Counted from the stretch's first letter, positions 25,343 to 34,694 are shown. The stretch is DNA of 64,000 nt from Halarchaeum grantii (GCF_014647455.2 NZ_BMPF01000003.1:372001-436000), one strand, 5' to 3'. Notes: a model not told the origin generated them from the sequence alone. Numbers and translations: made by a program.

Positions 25343-25960
25343 ATGAGTGCAGACGAAGCGACCTGCAACTGCAAGGTCGGCCGGGTCGCGTCCGAGTACG
25401 GGCTCGGGGAGATCGGCGAGGAACTGGCGTCGCTCTGGCGCGGCGAGGAGGGCGAGTCGTACAGCCTGCGCGACCTCCAGCATTACTTCAACCAGCGCGT
25501 CCTCGAAGCGGAGTTGCGCTCGGCGAACGTCGAGGTGCTCGACGGCGAACTGGAGAACACCTATCGCCTCCTCACGGACGACGACGTGAGCGCGGGGATG
25601 CGGACGCAGGCGATGGGGCGACTCGAGCGCGACGGCGTCGACGTCGAGGCCGTCGAGAAGGACTTCGTCTCCCATCAGTCCATCCACACGCACCTCCGGG
25701 AGTGCCTCGGCGCCGAGAAGGACCCCGAGCCGGCGGACCGCGTCGCCTCGACGCAGAGCACGGTCGGATCGCTGGAGGCGCGCACGGAGAAGATCGCGGC
25801 CAACAACCTCGAACGCCTCGCCGGCGAGGAAGTGTCGCTCGAAGGCTTCGACGTCATCGTGACGACGCACGTCACCTGCGACGAGTGCGGGCGGCGCTAC
25901 GAGTTCGGCGACCTACTCGACGACGGTGGCTGTGAGTGTCGCCTCCCACAGCACGCCTGA
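25343..25960 (+). CDS. rdfA: RdfA-like rod-determining factor
   Basis: The 205-residue protein matches the haloarchaeal RdfA family. The N-terminal CNCKVGRVASEYGLGEIGEE stretch is near-invariant in the family. A helical middle part (LQHYFNQRVLEAELRSANV) follows, and the C-terminus holds a zinc-binding cluster (CDECGRRYEFG...CEC, near residues 177-200). RdfA in Haloferax volcanii is needed for rod-shaped cells, and its gene is likewise followed by an SMC-related gene; the same order is seen here. The protein probably acts in regulation or in a complex with the SMC-like protein. It has its own promoter and a 20-bp palindrome upstream. Confidence 0.85.
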   Translation: MSADEATCNCKVGRVASEYGLGEIGEELASLWRGEEGESYSLRDLQHYFNQRVLEAELRSANVEVLDGELENTYRLLTDDDVSAGMRTQAMGRLERDGVDVEAVEKDFVSHQSIHTHLRECLGAEKDPEPADRVASTQSTVGSLEARTEKIAANNLERLAGEEVSLEGFDVIVTTHVTCDECGRRYEFGDLLDDGGCECRLPQHA

Positions 25961-26005
25961 CGGCTTGCAGTACCTATAAGTCGGCACGCTTCGTCAGGGG
26001 CGGGT

Positions 26006-27967
26006 ATGCAAACGAGTCGTGCCGAGGGGACGGACGCGAGTATCCGAGTCTCCAACATCGGCGGTATCGAGTCGACGGAAGTCGACCTCACACCGGGCGT
26101 GAACGTCCTCGTCGGACGGAACGCGACCAACCGGACGTCCTTTCTCCAGTCGCTGATGGCGGTCTCGGGGAGCCAGCGCGCGTCGCTGAAGGGCGACGCC
26201 GAGGAGGGCCGCGTCGAACTCGAGCTCGGCGACGAGACGTTCACGCGCGTCCTGACGCGGCGCGGCGACGGCGTCGACTTCTCCGGCGACCCCGTCCTCG
26301 ACGACCCCGAGCTCGCGGACCTCTTCGCGTTCCTCCTCGAGGACAACGAGGCGCGTCGCGCCATCGCCACGAAGGGCGACCTCCGAGACCTCGTGATGCG
26401 ACCGGTCGACACGGAGGCGATCAACGACCGCATCGACGAACTCGTCGCGGAGCGCGAGCGCATCGACGACGAGATCGAGAGCGCGGACGCTGCGAGCCGC
26501 CGGATTCCCGAGCTCGAGGAGCGCCGCGTCGACCTGCAGGACGAGATCGAGGCGAAGCGCGAAGCCCTCGAAGCCAAGCAGGACGAGATCGACGAAGCCG
26601 ACGCCGGCGTCGAGGAGTCCCGCGAGGAGAAGGACGACCTCGAGCAGGCGCTCGACCGGCTGAACGACCGGCGCGCGGAGCTCGAACGCGTCGCCTCGCG
26701 GCTGGAGAACGAGCGCTCCAGTCTCGCGTCCGTCCGCGAGGAGCGCGAGGACGTCGAGGAGACGCTCGCGGACCTCGACGCGGTCGACGAGGACGAGGTG
26801 ACGTTCCTCGAGGAGCGCGTCTCCTCGCTTCGCGATCGGAAGCGGCGCCTCGACTCGACGATCACGCAGCTCCAGAGCCTCATCCAGTTCAACGAGGAGA
26901 TGCTCGACGGCGAGCACACCGAGGTCCTCCAGCTCCTCGCGGACGAGGAGGGCGCGGAGTCGAGCGCGGTGACGGACGCGCTCCTCCCGGAGTCCGAGCA
27001 CTCGCAGGGCCGCTGTTGGACGTGTGGCTCCGAGGTGTCGATGGACGACGTCGAGGAGACGCTGGAGAAGCTCCGCTCGCTCGCGCGCGAGAAGCGCACG
27101 GAGCGCTCGGACGTGACGAGCGAGCTCGAGGACGTGCAGGCCGAGCGCAACGAGCTCGAGACGCGCATCGAGCGCCGCGAGAGCCTGGAGTCGCGGCTCG
27201 AGGACCTCGGCGAGGAGATCGAGGAGCGCGAGGACGCCGTCGAGCGCCTCACCGACGAGCGCGAGGAGGCACAGACGGCGGTCGAGGACCTCGAGGAGAC
27301 GGTCGAGGACCTCGAGGAGGGCCGGCACAGCGCGGTGCTCGACCTCCACCGGGAGGCGAACGAGCTCCAGTTCGAGCTGAACGACCTGCAGGACGACCTC
27401 GAGCGCGTCGAGGAGGAGATCACGGAGCTGCAGGCGGAGGCGGACCGCCGCGAGGACCTCGAAGCGGAGCGCGAGGAACTGACGACGGAACTCGAGGACC
27501 TGCGGACGCGCATCGACCGCCTCGAAGCGGAGGCTGTCGAGTCGTTCAACGAGCACATGGAGACGGTGCTCGACGTGCTCGATTACGGGAACGTCTCGCG
27601 GGTGTGGATCGAGCGCGCGGAAGAGCAGGTCCGGCAGGGCCGCCGGAAGGTGGAGAAGACGGTGTTCCGCCTGCACGTCGTCCGCACGGGCGCGGACGGC
27701 ACCGCCTACGAGGACACGGTCGACCACCTCTCGGAGTCCGAGCGCGAGGTCATCGGCCTCGTCTTCGGCCTCGCGGGCTACCTCGTCCACGAGGTCTACG
27801 AGGAGTGCCCGTTCATGCTGCTGGACTCGCTGGAGGCCATCGACTCGGATCGCATCGCGGCGCTCGTCGACTACTTCCACGAGTACGCGCCCTACATCGC
27901 CGTCGCGCTCCTGCCGGAGGACGCGCAGGCGCTCGACGACGACTACCGGCGCGTCACCGAGATCTGA
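26006..27967 (+). CDS. Archaea-specific SMC-related protein with lysine-less P-loop
   Basis: The 653-residue protein has SMC/Rad50 layout. An N-terminal ATPase half has the P-loop GRNATNRTSFL near residue 36, where Lys is replaced by Arg. Long coiled coils span about 135-330 and 345-520, separated by a CWTCG zinc-hook-like pair near residue 338. The C-terminal ATPase half carries a signature-like LSESEREVIGLVFGLAGY near 582 and Walker B MLLDSLEAID near 611. The altered P-loop is characteristic of the haloarchaeal SMC-related family. A TATA element (CCTATAAG, 25973-25980) gives it its own promoter, although it follows rdfA by only 45 nt. Likely role: chromosome organisation or cell-shape control. 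Confidence 0.9.
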   Translation: MQTSRAEGTDASIRVSNIGGIESTEVDLTPGVNVLVGRNATNRTSFLQSLMAVSGSQRASLKGDAEEGRVELELGDETFTRVLTRRGDGVDFSGDPVLDDPELADLFAFLLEDNEARRAIATKGDLRDLVMRPVDTEAINDRIDELVAERERIDDEIESADAASRRIPELEERRVDLQDEIEAKREALEAKQDEIDEADAGVEESREEKDDLEQALDRLNDRRAELERVASRLENERSSLASVREEREDVEETLADLDAVDEDEVTFLEERVSSLRDRKRRLDSTITQLQSLIQFNEEMLDGEHTEVLQLLADEEGAESSAVTDALLPESEHSQGRCWTCGSEVSMDDVEETLEKLRSLAREKRTERSDVTSELEDVQAERNELETRIERRESLESRLEDLGEEIEEREDAVERLTDEREEAQTAVEDLEETVEDLEEGRHSAVLDLHREANELQFELNDLQDDLERVEEEITELQAEADRREDLEAEREELTTELEDLRTRIDRLEAEAVESFNEHMETVLDVLDYGNVSRVWIERAEEQVRQGRRKVEKTVFRLHVVRTGADGTAYEDTVDHLSESEREVIGLVFGLAGYLVHEVYEECPFMLLDSLEAIDSDRIAALVDYFHEYAPYIAVALLPEDAQALDDDYRRVTEI

Positions 27968-28004
27968 ACCGCGTCGCGTTCAGCGACGCGGAACGCCCGC
28001 CGCG

Positions 28005-29486
28005 CTAGACGGTGAGCGTGGTCTCGGCCCACCCGGACGCGCCCGAGGGGAAGGTGTCCGTCTCCGCTCGCGGTTGGACGGTGCCGTCGTCGGTGACGGC
28101 GCGCGCGCGGACGTCGTGCTCGCCGCTCGGCGGAGCCTCCCACGTGTAGGCCCACTGGCGCCAGACGTCGCCATCGAGCGCGCCGTCGAGGCGCTCGGAG
28201 AGTCGGGCGTCGCGCCACGTCTCGCCGCCGTCGACGCTGACCTCGACGCGGGCGACGCCGCGCGTGCCGGCGTAGGCGACGCCGGCGAGCGTGACGGCAT
28301 CGGGGGCGCGCTCGGTCGCCCAGATCTTCGTGACGGCGTTCACGGGACCGGTGCCGTGCCAGCCGCGGCGCTCCCAGTAGCCGTCGGCCTCGCGCTCAAG
28401 GAACTCGAGGGCGGTCACCCACTTGACGTTCACCTCGCCCCAGTGGCCGGGGACGAGCAGGCGGACCGGGTGGCCATGCGCGCGGGGGAGGGGGTCGCCG
28501 TTCATGCCGAACGCGAGGAAGCCGTCGCGGAGCGCGGCGAGGGGGAACTCGACCTCGTAGCCGTCGGCGGCGTGGACCATGACGCAGCCGCAGTCGCTCG
28601 ATATCGCGCGGCCCTCGAGGAGCGCGTCGACGGGGACGCCGGTCCAGACGGCGGTGTCGGTGAGTTTCCCGTCGACGGGGTCGGAGACGCAGCGGAGGGT
28701 GTCGACGGCGTCGGTGCGCTCCTCGCGTTCGCGGAGGGCGTCGAAGCCGACGGGCGCGGGGTCGTCGATGGCGCCCTCGAAGCGCAGCTCCCAGTCGGCG
28801 GCCTCGACGTAGGGGTCGGCGCTGTTGATGTCGACAGTGTAGAACTCGTCGTTCGTGGAGAGGAGGCCGGGGAGGCCGTCGACGGCGAGCGATTTCTCGT
28901 CGGCGTCGGCTTCGAGGGCGGCGACGCGTTCGTCGCGGTAGCGCCCGTCGGCGGGGACGGGTGTGCGGACGGCCGTGTTGCGGCCTGCGTAGCCGGCGAG
29001 CGCGCCGAAGACGGCGACGCCGCCCGCGGCGCGGAGGACGCGGCGACGGGCGGGCGAGAGCGCGGCGCGGGGCGGTCGCGGGTCGGCGAGGAAGTAGAGG
29101 ACGACGACGGCGGCGGGGACGCCGGCACCGAACGCGCGAAAGAGGGAGCCGGTGGTGACGGCGGTGACGGCGGTGACGAGGAGGGCGACGGCGAAGACGC
29201 CGAGCGCGGGGGCGTCGAGTCGGAGGGCGATTTCGACGATGCTACCGACGAGCGCGGCGAGCACGAGCACGGTGAGGGCGAACGCGACGGCGTAGGCGAC
29301 GGCGTCGGTGAGGCCGGGGGCCTGCGAGACGACGACGCCGACGAGGGCGCCGGGCGTGTATCGTGCGACGACGTCGTAGGCGGGGGTGACGACGAACGCG
29401 AGCGTCGCGCCGGCGACGGCAAACGACCCGGCGACGGCGGCGAGCGCGGCGAGCACGGGCGCGGCGACCCGGTCTATGTCGGCCAT
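28005..29486 (-). CDS. Membrane-anchored sulfite-oxidase-family molybdopterin oxidoreductase
   Basis: The 493-residue protein has four hydrophobic helices in the first 135 residues. An RRRVLRAAGGVAVFGALAG segment near 147, like an internal twin-arginine signal or fifth helix, follows. The soluble part has the sulfite-oxidase fold: the Mo-ligand Cys in TLRCVSDPVDG near 264, HGHPVRLLVPGHWGEVNVKW near 338, and a C-terminal Mo-co dimerisation domain (RVEVSVDGGETWRDA near 420). The catalytic domain should therefore lie outside the cell. Substrate may be sulfite, or oxidised methionine as in YedY. No partner cytochrome gene is adjacent. Confidence 0.88.
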   Translation of the reverse strand: MADIDRVAAPVLAALAAVAGSFAVAGATLAFVVTPAYDVVARYTPGALVGVVVSQAPGLTDAVAYAVAFALTVLVLAALVGSIVEIALRLDAPALGVFAVALLVTAVTAVTTGSLFRAFGAGVPAAVVVLYFLADPRPPRAALSPARRRVLRAAGGVAVFGALAGYAGRNTAVRTPVPADGRYRDERVAALEADADEKSLAVDGLPGLLSTNDEFYTVDINSADPYVEAADWELRFEGAIDDPAPVGFDALREREERTDAVDTLRCVSDPVDGKLTDTAVWTGVPVDALLEGRAISSDCGCVMVHAADGYEVEFPLAALRDGFLAFGMNGDPLPRAHGHPVRLLVPGHWGEVNVKWVTALEFLEREADGYWERRGWHGTGPVNAVTKIWATERAPDAVTLAGVAYAGTRGVARVEVSVDGGETWRDARLSERLDGALDGDVWRQWAYTWEAPPSGEHDVRARAVTDDGTVQPRAETDTFPSGASGWAETTLTV

Positions 29487-29571
29487 GCACGCGATACGGG
29501 TGGTCCCGTGTTAGCAGTTGTGCCTCCCGTGGTCCCGAAACCACTATGGCTCTCTCGAACCCCGAGTCTGT

Positions 29572-30435
29572 ATGAGCGAGACGGCACGCGCGGACGGGGG
29601 GACCGGGGGAGAGGAGGAGCGACGGGACGTGGTGGTCGTCGGCGGCGGGCCGGCGGGCTGTGCGGCGGCGGTGTTCACGGCACGCTACGGCCTCGACACC
29701 GTCGTCTTCGACCGCGGTCCGTCCTCGATTCGGCGCTGTGGCCACCTCGAGAACTACCTCGGCTTCCCCGCCGGCATCGACATCGAGACGTTCGTCGCCC
29801 TCGCCCACGACCACGTCGAGCAGTCCGGTGGCGACGTGATCGCCGACACCGTGGAGTCGGTCGAGCGCGCCGACGGTGGCTTTCGGGTGGCGACGGCCGA
29901 CGGCCGCGTCGTTCGTGCGGAGCGCGTCGTCGCCGCCGCGAAATACGGGGGCGACCCGTTCCTCGGCCTCGACGAGGACGCCGTGGAAGTCGTCGCACAC
30001 GACGGCGAGGAGTCCGAGCGCTTCGACTCGGCGTACGCGGACCGAGAGGGCCGAACCCCGACGGAGGGCTTCTACGTCGCGGGGCCGCTCGCTGGCGTGC
30101 GCGACCAAGCGCTCGTCGCGGCGGGCCACGGCGCCGGGGTCGGGTGCGCCATCGTCGAGGACGTCCGCCGCGAAGCGGGCTACTGGGAGGCCGTCGCCGC
30201 CTACTACGACTGGGTGCGCCGCGAGGAGAACCTGACCGGCGAGTGGGCGGACCGCGAGCACTGGCGCGAGTACCTCGCGGCGAACGCACCCGAGGACGTG
30301 GACGAGGAGACGTTCCAGCGGGTGTGCGAGGCGTACATCGACGAGCGCTTCGCGCAGTACCGCTCGCCCGAGGAGCGCGAACGCCTCCAGTCGGAAGGCC
30401 ACGCGCGCCTCGCCGAGCACCTCGACGTCGAGTAG
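29572..30435 (+). CDS. FAD-dependent NAD(P)-type oxidoreductase, thioredoxin-reductase-like without CxxC
   Basis: The 287-residue protein begins, after an acidic leader, with a dinucleotide fold (VVVVGGGPAGCAAAVFTARYG near residue 21). It continues with FDRGPSSIRRCGHLENYLGFPAGI, as in thioredoxin-reductase relatives, and has a second FAD motif (EGFYVAGPLAGVRDQALVAAGHG near 165). The redox CxxC and a complete NADPH domain are missing, and the C-terminal third is helical and charged. It may use a bound flavin in a reaction I cannot specify. The ATG at 29572 was chosen because the leader upstream is not family-like. It is divergent from the molybdopterin oxidoreductase gene (85 nt between starts). 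Confidence 0.82.
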   Translation: MSETARADGGTGGEEERRDVVVVGGGPAGCAAAVFTARYGLDTVVFDRGPSSIRRCGHLENYLGFPAGIDIETFVALAHDHVEQSGGDVIADTVESVERADGGFRVATADGRVVRAERVVAAAKYGGDPFLGLDEDAVEVVAHDGEESERFDSAYADREGRTPTEGFYVAGPLAGVRDQALVAAGHGAGVGCAIVEDVRREAGYWEAVAAYYDWVRREENLTGEWADREHWREYLAANAPEDVDEETFQRVCEAYIDERFAQYRSPEERERLQSEGHARLAEHLDVE

Positions 30436-30470
30436 GTGCCGTCGTGTTCGCCCGACGGGAGCGGGGTCGA

Positions 30471-30490
30471 TTACACAGATACGGTCGTAA
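30471..30490 (+). promoter_or_regulatory. 20-bp palindromic operator copy, TTACAC-N8-TCGTAA
   Basis: TTACAC-AGATACGG-TCGTAA shares the outer arms (one mismatch on the right) and the AGATA spacer start with the sites at 25274, 35648 and 43466. It follows the FAD-oxidoreductase stop by 35 nt and is 180 nt upstream of the second IclR gene. Confidence 0.5.
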
Positions 30491-30639
30491 AACGCCTGTA
30501 ACCGACGGTACTGCGTCGATGAACGATGGCCCGTCTCCACGGGCGGCCGTAGACAGTGGTCCCCGTTTCCCGCTGGAGGATCCCGAACGCGCTGTCCGGG
30601 CTTGTGGCTGATGTGTTCGTTTGCACACCGAGAACAACA

Positions 30640-30646
30640 CTTATAC
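30640..30646 (+). promoter_or_regulatory. TATA element of the second IclR gene
   Basis: CTTATAC is 24-30 nt before the ATG at 30670, consistent with a leaderless transcript. The surrounding sequence is more AT-rich than the neighbouring genes. Confidence 0.65.
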
Positions 30647-30669
30647 GATTCCAGTGTAGTCGATCAAAT

Positions 30670-31434
30670 ATGCCCGAACAAAGCCGGCGAACGGTCGACG
30701 CAGTCCACACCGCCTGCGATATCCTCGATGTCCTCCAGACGCGCGAGCGTGCGGGAGTTACCGAAATCGCCGAGGAGGTCGGACTCGCGAAGGGAGCTGT
30801 CCACCGTCATCTAGTGACGCTCAACAACCGCGAATACGTTGTGAACGAGGACGGCGAATACCGCCTAAGCCTCCGCTATCTCGATATGGCGAACCAGGTG
30901 AAGGGGATGGTCGGGAACTACGACGTCATCGCGGGCGAACTCCAGAACCTCGCGGAGGCTACGGGCGAAATCGCGCAGTTCGCGACTGAAGAGCACGGAT
31001 GGGTGACGTACGTGTACAAATCAACCGGTGATTCCGGTATTCAAACGGCCTCTTCGGCGGGCAAGCGCGAGTACATGCACTCGACGTCGCTCGGGAAGGC
31101 GATGCTCGCAGAGATGGACGAGGAGCGTGCCCGCGATATTCTCGCCGATCACGAGATGCCAAAGAAGACCGAACACACGTGCACGGACGCCGAGGCGCTG
31201 ATGGAACTTCTCTCGGACGTCCGCGAGCGCGGCTACGCCCTCGATAACGAGGAAAACATCACCGGCCTGCGCTGTGTCGGGATGCCACTCACGGACAGCG
31301 ACTCAGACGTCTTCGGCGCGGTGAGCGTCTCCGGGCCGGTGAGTCGTATGACGGACGAGCGCATCGACAGCGAAATCGCCGAGACGCTCGAGCGCTCTAC
31401 GAACGTCATCGAAATCAACTCGAAATTCGCCTGA
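30670..31434 (+). CDS. IclR-family transcriptional regulator (second copy)
   Basis: The 254-residue protein has a winged helix (TACDILDVLQTRERAGVTEIA, recognition helix KGAVHRHLVTL) and an IclR effector domain (HSTSLGKAMLAEM, RGYALDNEENITGLRCVG, GAVSVSGPVSR). It is a paralogue of the regulator at 5387-6151, of equal length. Codon use is less GC-biased than in most of the window. Its neighbours are an aldehyde dehydrogenase, a Gfo/Idh/MocA dehydrogenase and an FAH protein on the opposite strand, likely targets in sugar-acid catabolism. The start at 30670 is supported by a TATA element. Confidence 0.92.
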   Translation: MPEQSRRTVDAVHTACDILDVLQTRERAGVTEIAEEVGLAKGAVHRHLVTLNNREYVVNEDGEYRLSLRYLDMANQVKGMVGNYDVIAGELQNLAEATGEIAQFATEEHGWVTYVYKSTGDSGIQTASSAGKREYMHSTSLGKAMLAEMDEERARDILADHEMPKKTEHTCTDAEALMELLSDVRERGYALDNEENITGLRCVGMPLTDSDSDVFGAVSVSGPVSRMTDERIDSEIAETLERSTNVIEINSKFA

Positions 31435-31957
31435 GGAGCACGGCTCTCCGCGTCGGCGACGGGCACCGAGGGGTGCGTGACACTTCCACACACGACACAG
31501 TGCCGGCGACCTCCGCGACAGTCCCTCGATGCGGAGGGCGCCGGGCTTCGCTTCGACAAAGAGCAGAGCGAGGCGTCGAGCCGCTCTCTCGGAACGCATG
31601 CACGAGGACAAAAACCGGGACGAAATCGCTACTGTGAACCCCCACCGGTCGAAGGGGAAGAGGAAGTCACCTCGGGTTCGCATCTCGCGTACATCCGCTC
31701 GTAAACATCGCGGTGCATACGCTATCGCCGCCGATCGATTCTCCGCGGAGAGTGAGTCCGTCGTCGAGGAGTATCCCTACGTCGAGGGGGCGTGGACGGA
31801 GTTCGAGTACGACGACGCGTGAGCCGAGTGCCAGACGCTCGACTGTGCGGGGCGGTGCGTCGTCGGACCGCGTGCGTCGGGTTGGTCGTGTGAACCGCGA
31901 CGCCGAAACGAGAGCGCGACGGCCCGCGGGACCGTCGCGTCCGGCGTTAACGGACGT
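31435..31957. other. 523-nt intergenic region with no assignable gene
   Basis: The region lies between convergent genes. An open frame from 31529 to 31822 ends in residues AESESVVEEYPYVEGAWTEF before its stop. This looks protein-like and might be the C-terminal relic of a lost gene, but the N-terminal part is low-complexity basic sequence and I cannot match it. No RNA gene or clear terminator is visible. Confidence 0.35.
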
Positions 31958-33400
31958 TCAGTAGTTGTCGTAGACGGTCTTGGAGATGGTGTAGAAGTCG
32001 ATACCGGCGTCGCCCTGCTCGCGCCACGTCTCGGAGGAGGAGCGCTTGAAGCCGCCGAAGGGAACGTGGAGCTCGAGGCCCGTGGTCTTGTCGTTGACCT
32101 TCACGACGCCCGCCTCGGAGTCGTCGATGAAGCTCTTGGCTTCGGTGTGGTCGTCGGTAACGATGCTGGAGGAGAGGCCGTAGTCGACGTCGTTCGCGAC
32201 GTCGAGGGCCTCCTCGTAGTCCGAGACCTTGATGACAGCGACGACGGGACCGAAGACCTCCTCTTGGGCGATGCGGTAATCGCGTTCCACATCGGTGAAC
32301 ACGGTGGGCTCGACGTAGAACCCGTCACCGAGATCGTCGGGGACGCCGCCGCCGGTGGCGAGCGTCGCGCCCTCGTTCTCGGCGATGTCGATGTACTCGA
32401 GGGTACCCTCGACCTCGGACTCGGAGACCTGCGGACCCATGTCCGCCTCGTTGCCGGGGCCGATCTCGATGGACTCGGCCTCGTCGACGAGGGCGTCGAC
32501 GAACTCGTCGTAGACGTCCTCGTGGACGATAGCGCGCGAGCAGGCCGTACAGGACTGCCCGGTCGTTCCGAAGCCACCGGACGCCACGATGTCGGCGGCC
32601 TCCTCGGGGTCGGCCGAAGAGGCGACGACCGTCGGGTTCTTGCCGCCCATCTCCATCTGGGCGCGCTTGCCGTGGTCGGTCGCCTGATCGTAGACCATCT
32701 CGCCGACCTGCGAGCTCCCGGTGAAGGAGACGGCGTCGACCTCGTCGGCCTCCACGAACGTGTTGGCGACGGAACTACCGGGACCGGTGACGACGTTCAG
32801 GACGCCGTCGGGGAGGCCGGCCTCGTCGAGGGCCTCGGCGAGCGCAACGGCGGGACCGGGCGCGACGCTCGCGGGCTTGAGGACGACCGCGTTCCCGGTC
32901 GCGAGGGCGGGCGCGAGCTTCCAGGCGGGAATCGCGATGGGGTAGTTCCACGGCGTGATGAGCGCGGCGACGCCGACCGGCTCCTGGATCGTGTAGAGGT
33001 CCGTGTCGGGGCCGCTGGCCTGTTTGCGCGTTCCGCCGAGGTCGGACGCCTTCTGTGCGAAGTAGTAGAAGATGTCGATGGCGCGCTGGACCTCGCCGGC
33101 GGCCTCGCCGCGTGCCTTGCCCTCTTCGGCGACGAGCTGGTCGGTGAGTTCGTCCTTCTTGTCGTCGAGGATCTTCGCGGCCTCGCGCAGGACCGTCCCG
33201 CGCTCGGGGCCGGGCGTCGCCGCCCACTCGTCGGCCGCCTCGGCGGCCGCCTCGACTGCCTCGGTCGCGTCCTCGCTCCCGGACTGCTGGTAGCGTGCGA
33301 CGACTTCGCTCGGGTCGGCGGGGTTGACGACGTCGAGCGTCTCGCCCGTCTCCGTCGTCGTCCACTCGCCACCCACGTAGTTCTTGTTCGCGTCTGGCAT
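31958..33400 (-). CDS. Aldehyde dehydrogenase, 2-oxoglutarate-semialdehyde-dehydrogenase-like (XacF type)
   Basis: The 480-residue protein is a complete ALDH: ITPWNYPIAIPAWKLAPAL near residue 150, the catalytic Glu in EMGGKNP near 249, the catalytic Cys in GTTGQSCTACSR near 283, and the C-terminal FGGFKRSSSETWREQG. The DKTTGLELHVPFGG segment is typical of archaeal 2-oxoglutarate semialdehyde and related dehydrogenases. It would oxidise the semialdehyde formed by an FAH-type dehydratase (1359-2234 or possibly 34695-35423) to 2-oxoglutarate. A decayed relative of its C-terminal quarter is at 36144-36370. Confidence 0.9.
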   Translation of the reverse strand: MPDANKNYVGGEWTTTETGETLDVVNPADPSEVVARYQQSGSEDATEAVEAAAEAADEWAATPGPERGTVLREAAKILDDKKDELTDQLVAEEGKARGEAAGEVQRAIDIFYYFAQKASDLGGTRKQASGPDTDLYTIQEPVGVAALITPWNYPIAIPAWKLAPALATGNAVVLKPASVAPGPAVALAEALDEAGLPDGVLNVVTGPGSSVANTFVEADEVDAVSFTGSSQVGEMVYDQATDHGKRAQMEMGGKNPTVVASSADPEEAADIVASGGFGTTGQSCTACSRAIVHEDVYDEFVDALVDEAESIEIGPGNEADMGPQVSESEVEGTLEYIDIAENEGATLATGGGVPDDLGDGFYVEPTVFTDVERDYRIAQEEVFGPVVAVIKVSDYEEALDVANDVDYGLSSSIVTDDHTEAKSFIDDSEAGVVKVNDKTTGLELHVPFGGFKRSSSETWREQGDAGIDFYTISKTVYDNY

Positions 33401-33482
33401 GCAGACGTGTGGTTTGTCGTCCGACTTGAGGCATCTTTGGGTACCGGCGGGCTTTGCTCACCTTGTCACGCTGTCTCGCGAT

Positions 33483-34577
33483 TCACCACGACGTGATGGT
33501 AACGTCCCTGAGCGGGCGGCTCAGCGGGATTTCGACGCGGCCACCGGTGTATTCAGAAAGATAGAACGCGACGATGATTTCGAGCGATCTGAGCGCGTCC
33601 GTTCCGGGCGAGCGGTTCTCCGCCTCGCCGTCGAGGAGGGCGACGACGTGCGCGGCGGCGTTCGGGAACGCGCGCTGGTAGTCCTCGTCCCACGTCCACG
33701 CCCCCTCGATCCCCGGGAGGTCCGCCTCCGTGTGCTCGCCGTCCTCGAGCCCCCAGTAGCGCCACTCGCCGTCGTCGTTGTTCATGTAGAGTTTCCCCCC
33801 CGAGCCGACGAAGTTCAGCGTCATCGAGGAGTCCTCGCGCGGTATCGTGCAGTCCACGGTCACGAACGTCCCGTCGTCCATCACGACGAAGCCGCCGCCG
33901 CCCGCGTCGTCGACGTCCACGGCCGCGTCCAGCGACTCCACCGCCTCGTTCTCGCCGGTGATGTGGCCGGTGACGGACTCGGCGCGCGCGTCCAGCAGGT
34001 AGACGAGCGTGTCCAGCAGGTGCGTCGAGTTCCGCAGGAGCTCCATGCGGTACTGCGCGCTCACCGAGTGGACGTCGCCGAGCAGGTCCTCCTCCTGCAC
34101 GAGCGCGCGGAGGCGCTCGAGCTTCTCCGTGAAGCGGAAGGAGTGGTTCACGAGCAACTCCGCGTCCGCCTCCTCGCAGGCCGCGATCATCCCCTCGGCG
34201 TCCGAGACGCTGGACGCGATGGGTTTCTCGCACCACACCACGTCCGGGTCGCCGATCTCCACGGCGTCCGTGACGTGGTCGTGGTGGAGGAACGACGGCG
34301 TACAGACGGAGACGACGTCGAGGTCCTCGGCCTCCAGCATCGCCGTGTGGTCCGCGTAGAGGGCGTCATCCGGGAGGTCCCACGCGTCGCCGAACGTCGA
34401 GAGCTTCTCCTCGTCGAGGTCCGCGATGGCGACGAGCTCGACGCCGTCGGTCGCCGCGTAGCCGCCCGCGTGACTCGCCTCGAACTTCTTCCGTCCGATG
34501 TCCTCCTCGTCGTGCATGCCGAGGATGCCGAGGCCCGCGATGCCGCCCGCCCCGATGATGCCCGCGCGGTACGTCAT
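33483..34577 (-). CDS. Gfo/Idh/MocA-family oxidoreductase (second copy)
   Basis: The 364-residue protein has the Rossmann motif GIIGAGGIAGLG at the N-terminus, the catalytic-Lys signature VVWCEKPIASS near residue 113, and a C-terminal beta-sheet domain (YRMELLRNSTHLLDTLVYLL with the conserved His). It is a distant paralogue of the protein at 6393-7478. It oxidises or reduces a sugar or sugar derivative with NAD(P). An AT-rich promoter-like stretch (TATATAATAAATTATG, about 34670-34685) lies about 95 nt upstream of the start, so the transcript may have a short leader. Confidence 0.88.
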   Translation of the reverse strand: MTYRAGIIGAGGIAGLGILGMHDEEDIGRKKFEASHAGGYAATDGVELVAIADLDEEKLSTFGDAWDLPDDALYADHTAMLEAEDLDVVSVCTPSFLHHDHVTDAVEIGDPDVVWCEKPIASSVSDAEGMIAACEEADAELLVNHSFRFTEKLERLRALVQEEDLLGDVHSVSAQYRMELLRNSTHLLDTLVYLLDARAESVTGHITGENEAVESLDAAVDVDDAGGGGFVVMDDGTFVTVDCTIPREDSSMTLNFVGSGGKLYMNNDDGEWRYWGLEDGEHTEADLPGIEGAWTWDEDYQRAFPNAAAHVVALLDGEAENRSPGTDALRSLEIIVAFYLSEYTGGRVEIPLSRPLRDVTITSW

Positions 34578-34694
34578 CCGCCCACCTCACTGTCCGGCGT
34601 CACCGGATGCCCAGCTCGCGTTCCTCGACGCGCCGCACGCTGCTCGTCCATACCCGCCCTATTCGGACGATATATAATAAATTATGGTGTGTCG

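Noticed and set aside
31529-31822. Possible 97-residue gene between the IclR and aldehyde dehydrogenase genes
   Set aside because: Only the last 25 residues look protein-like; the start is basic low-complexity sequence without a promoter, and no family is recognised. Recorded as intergenic with a possible relic.
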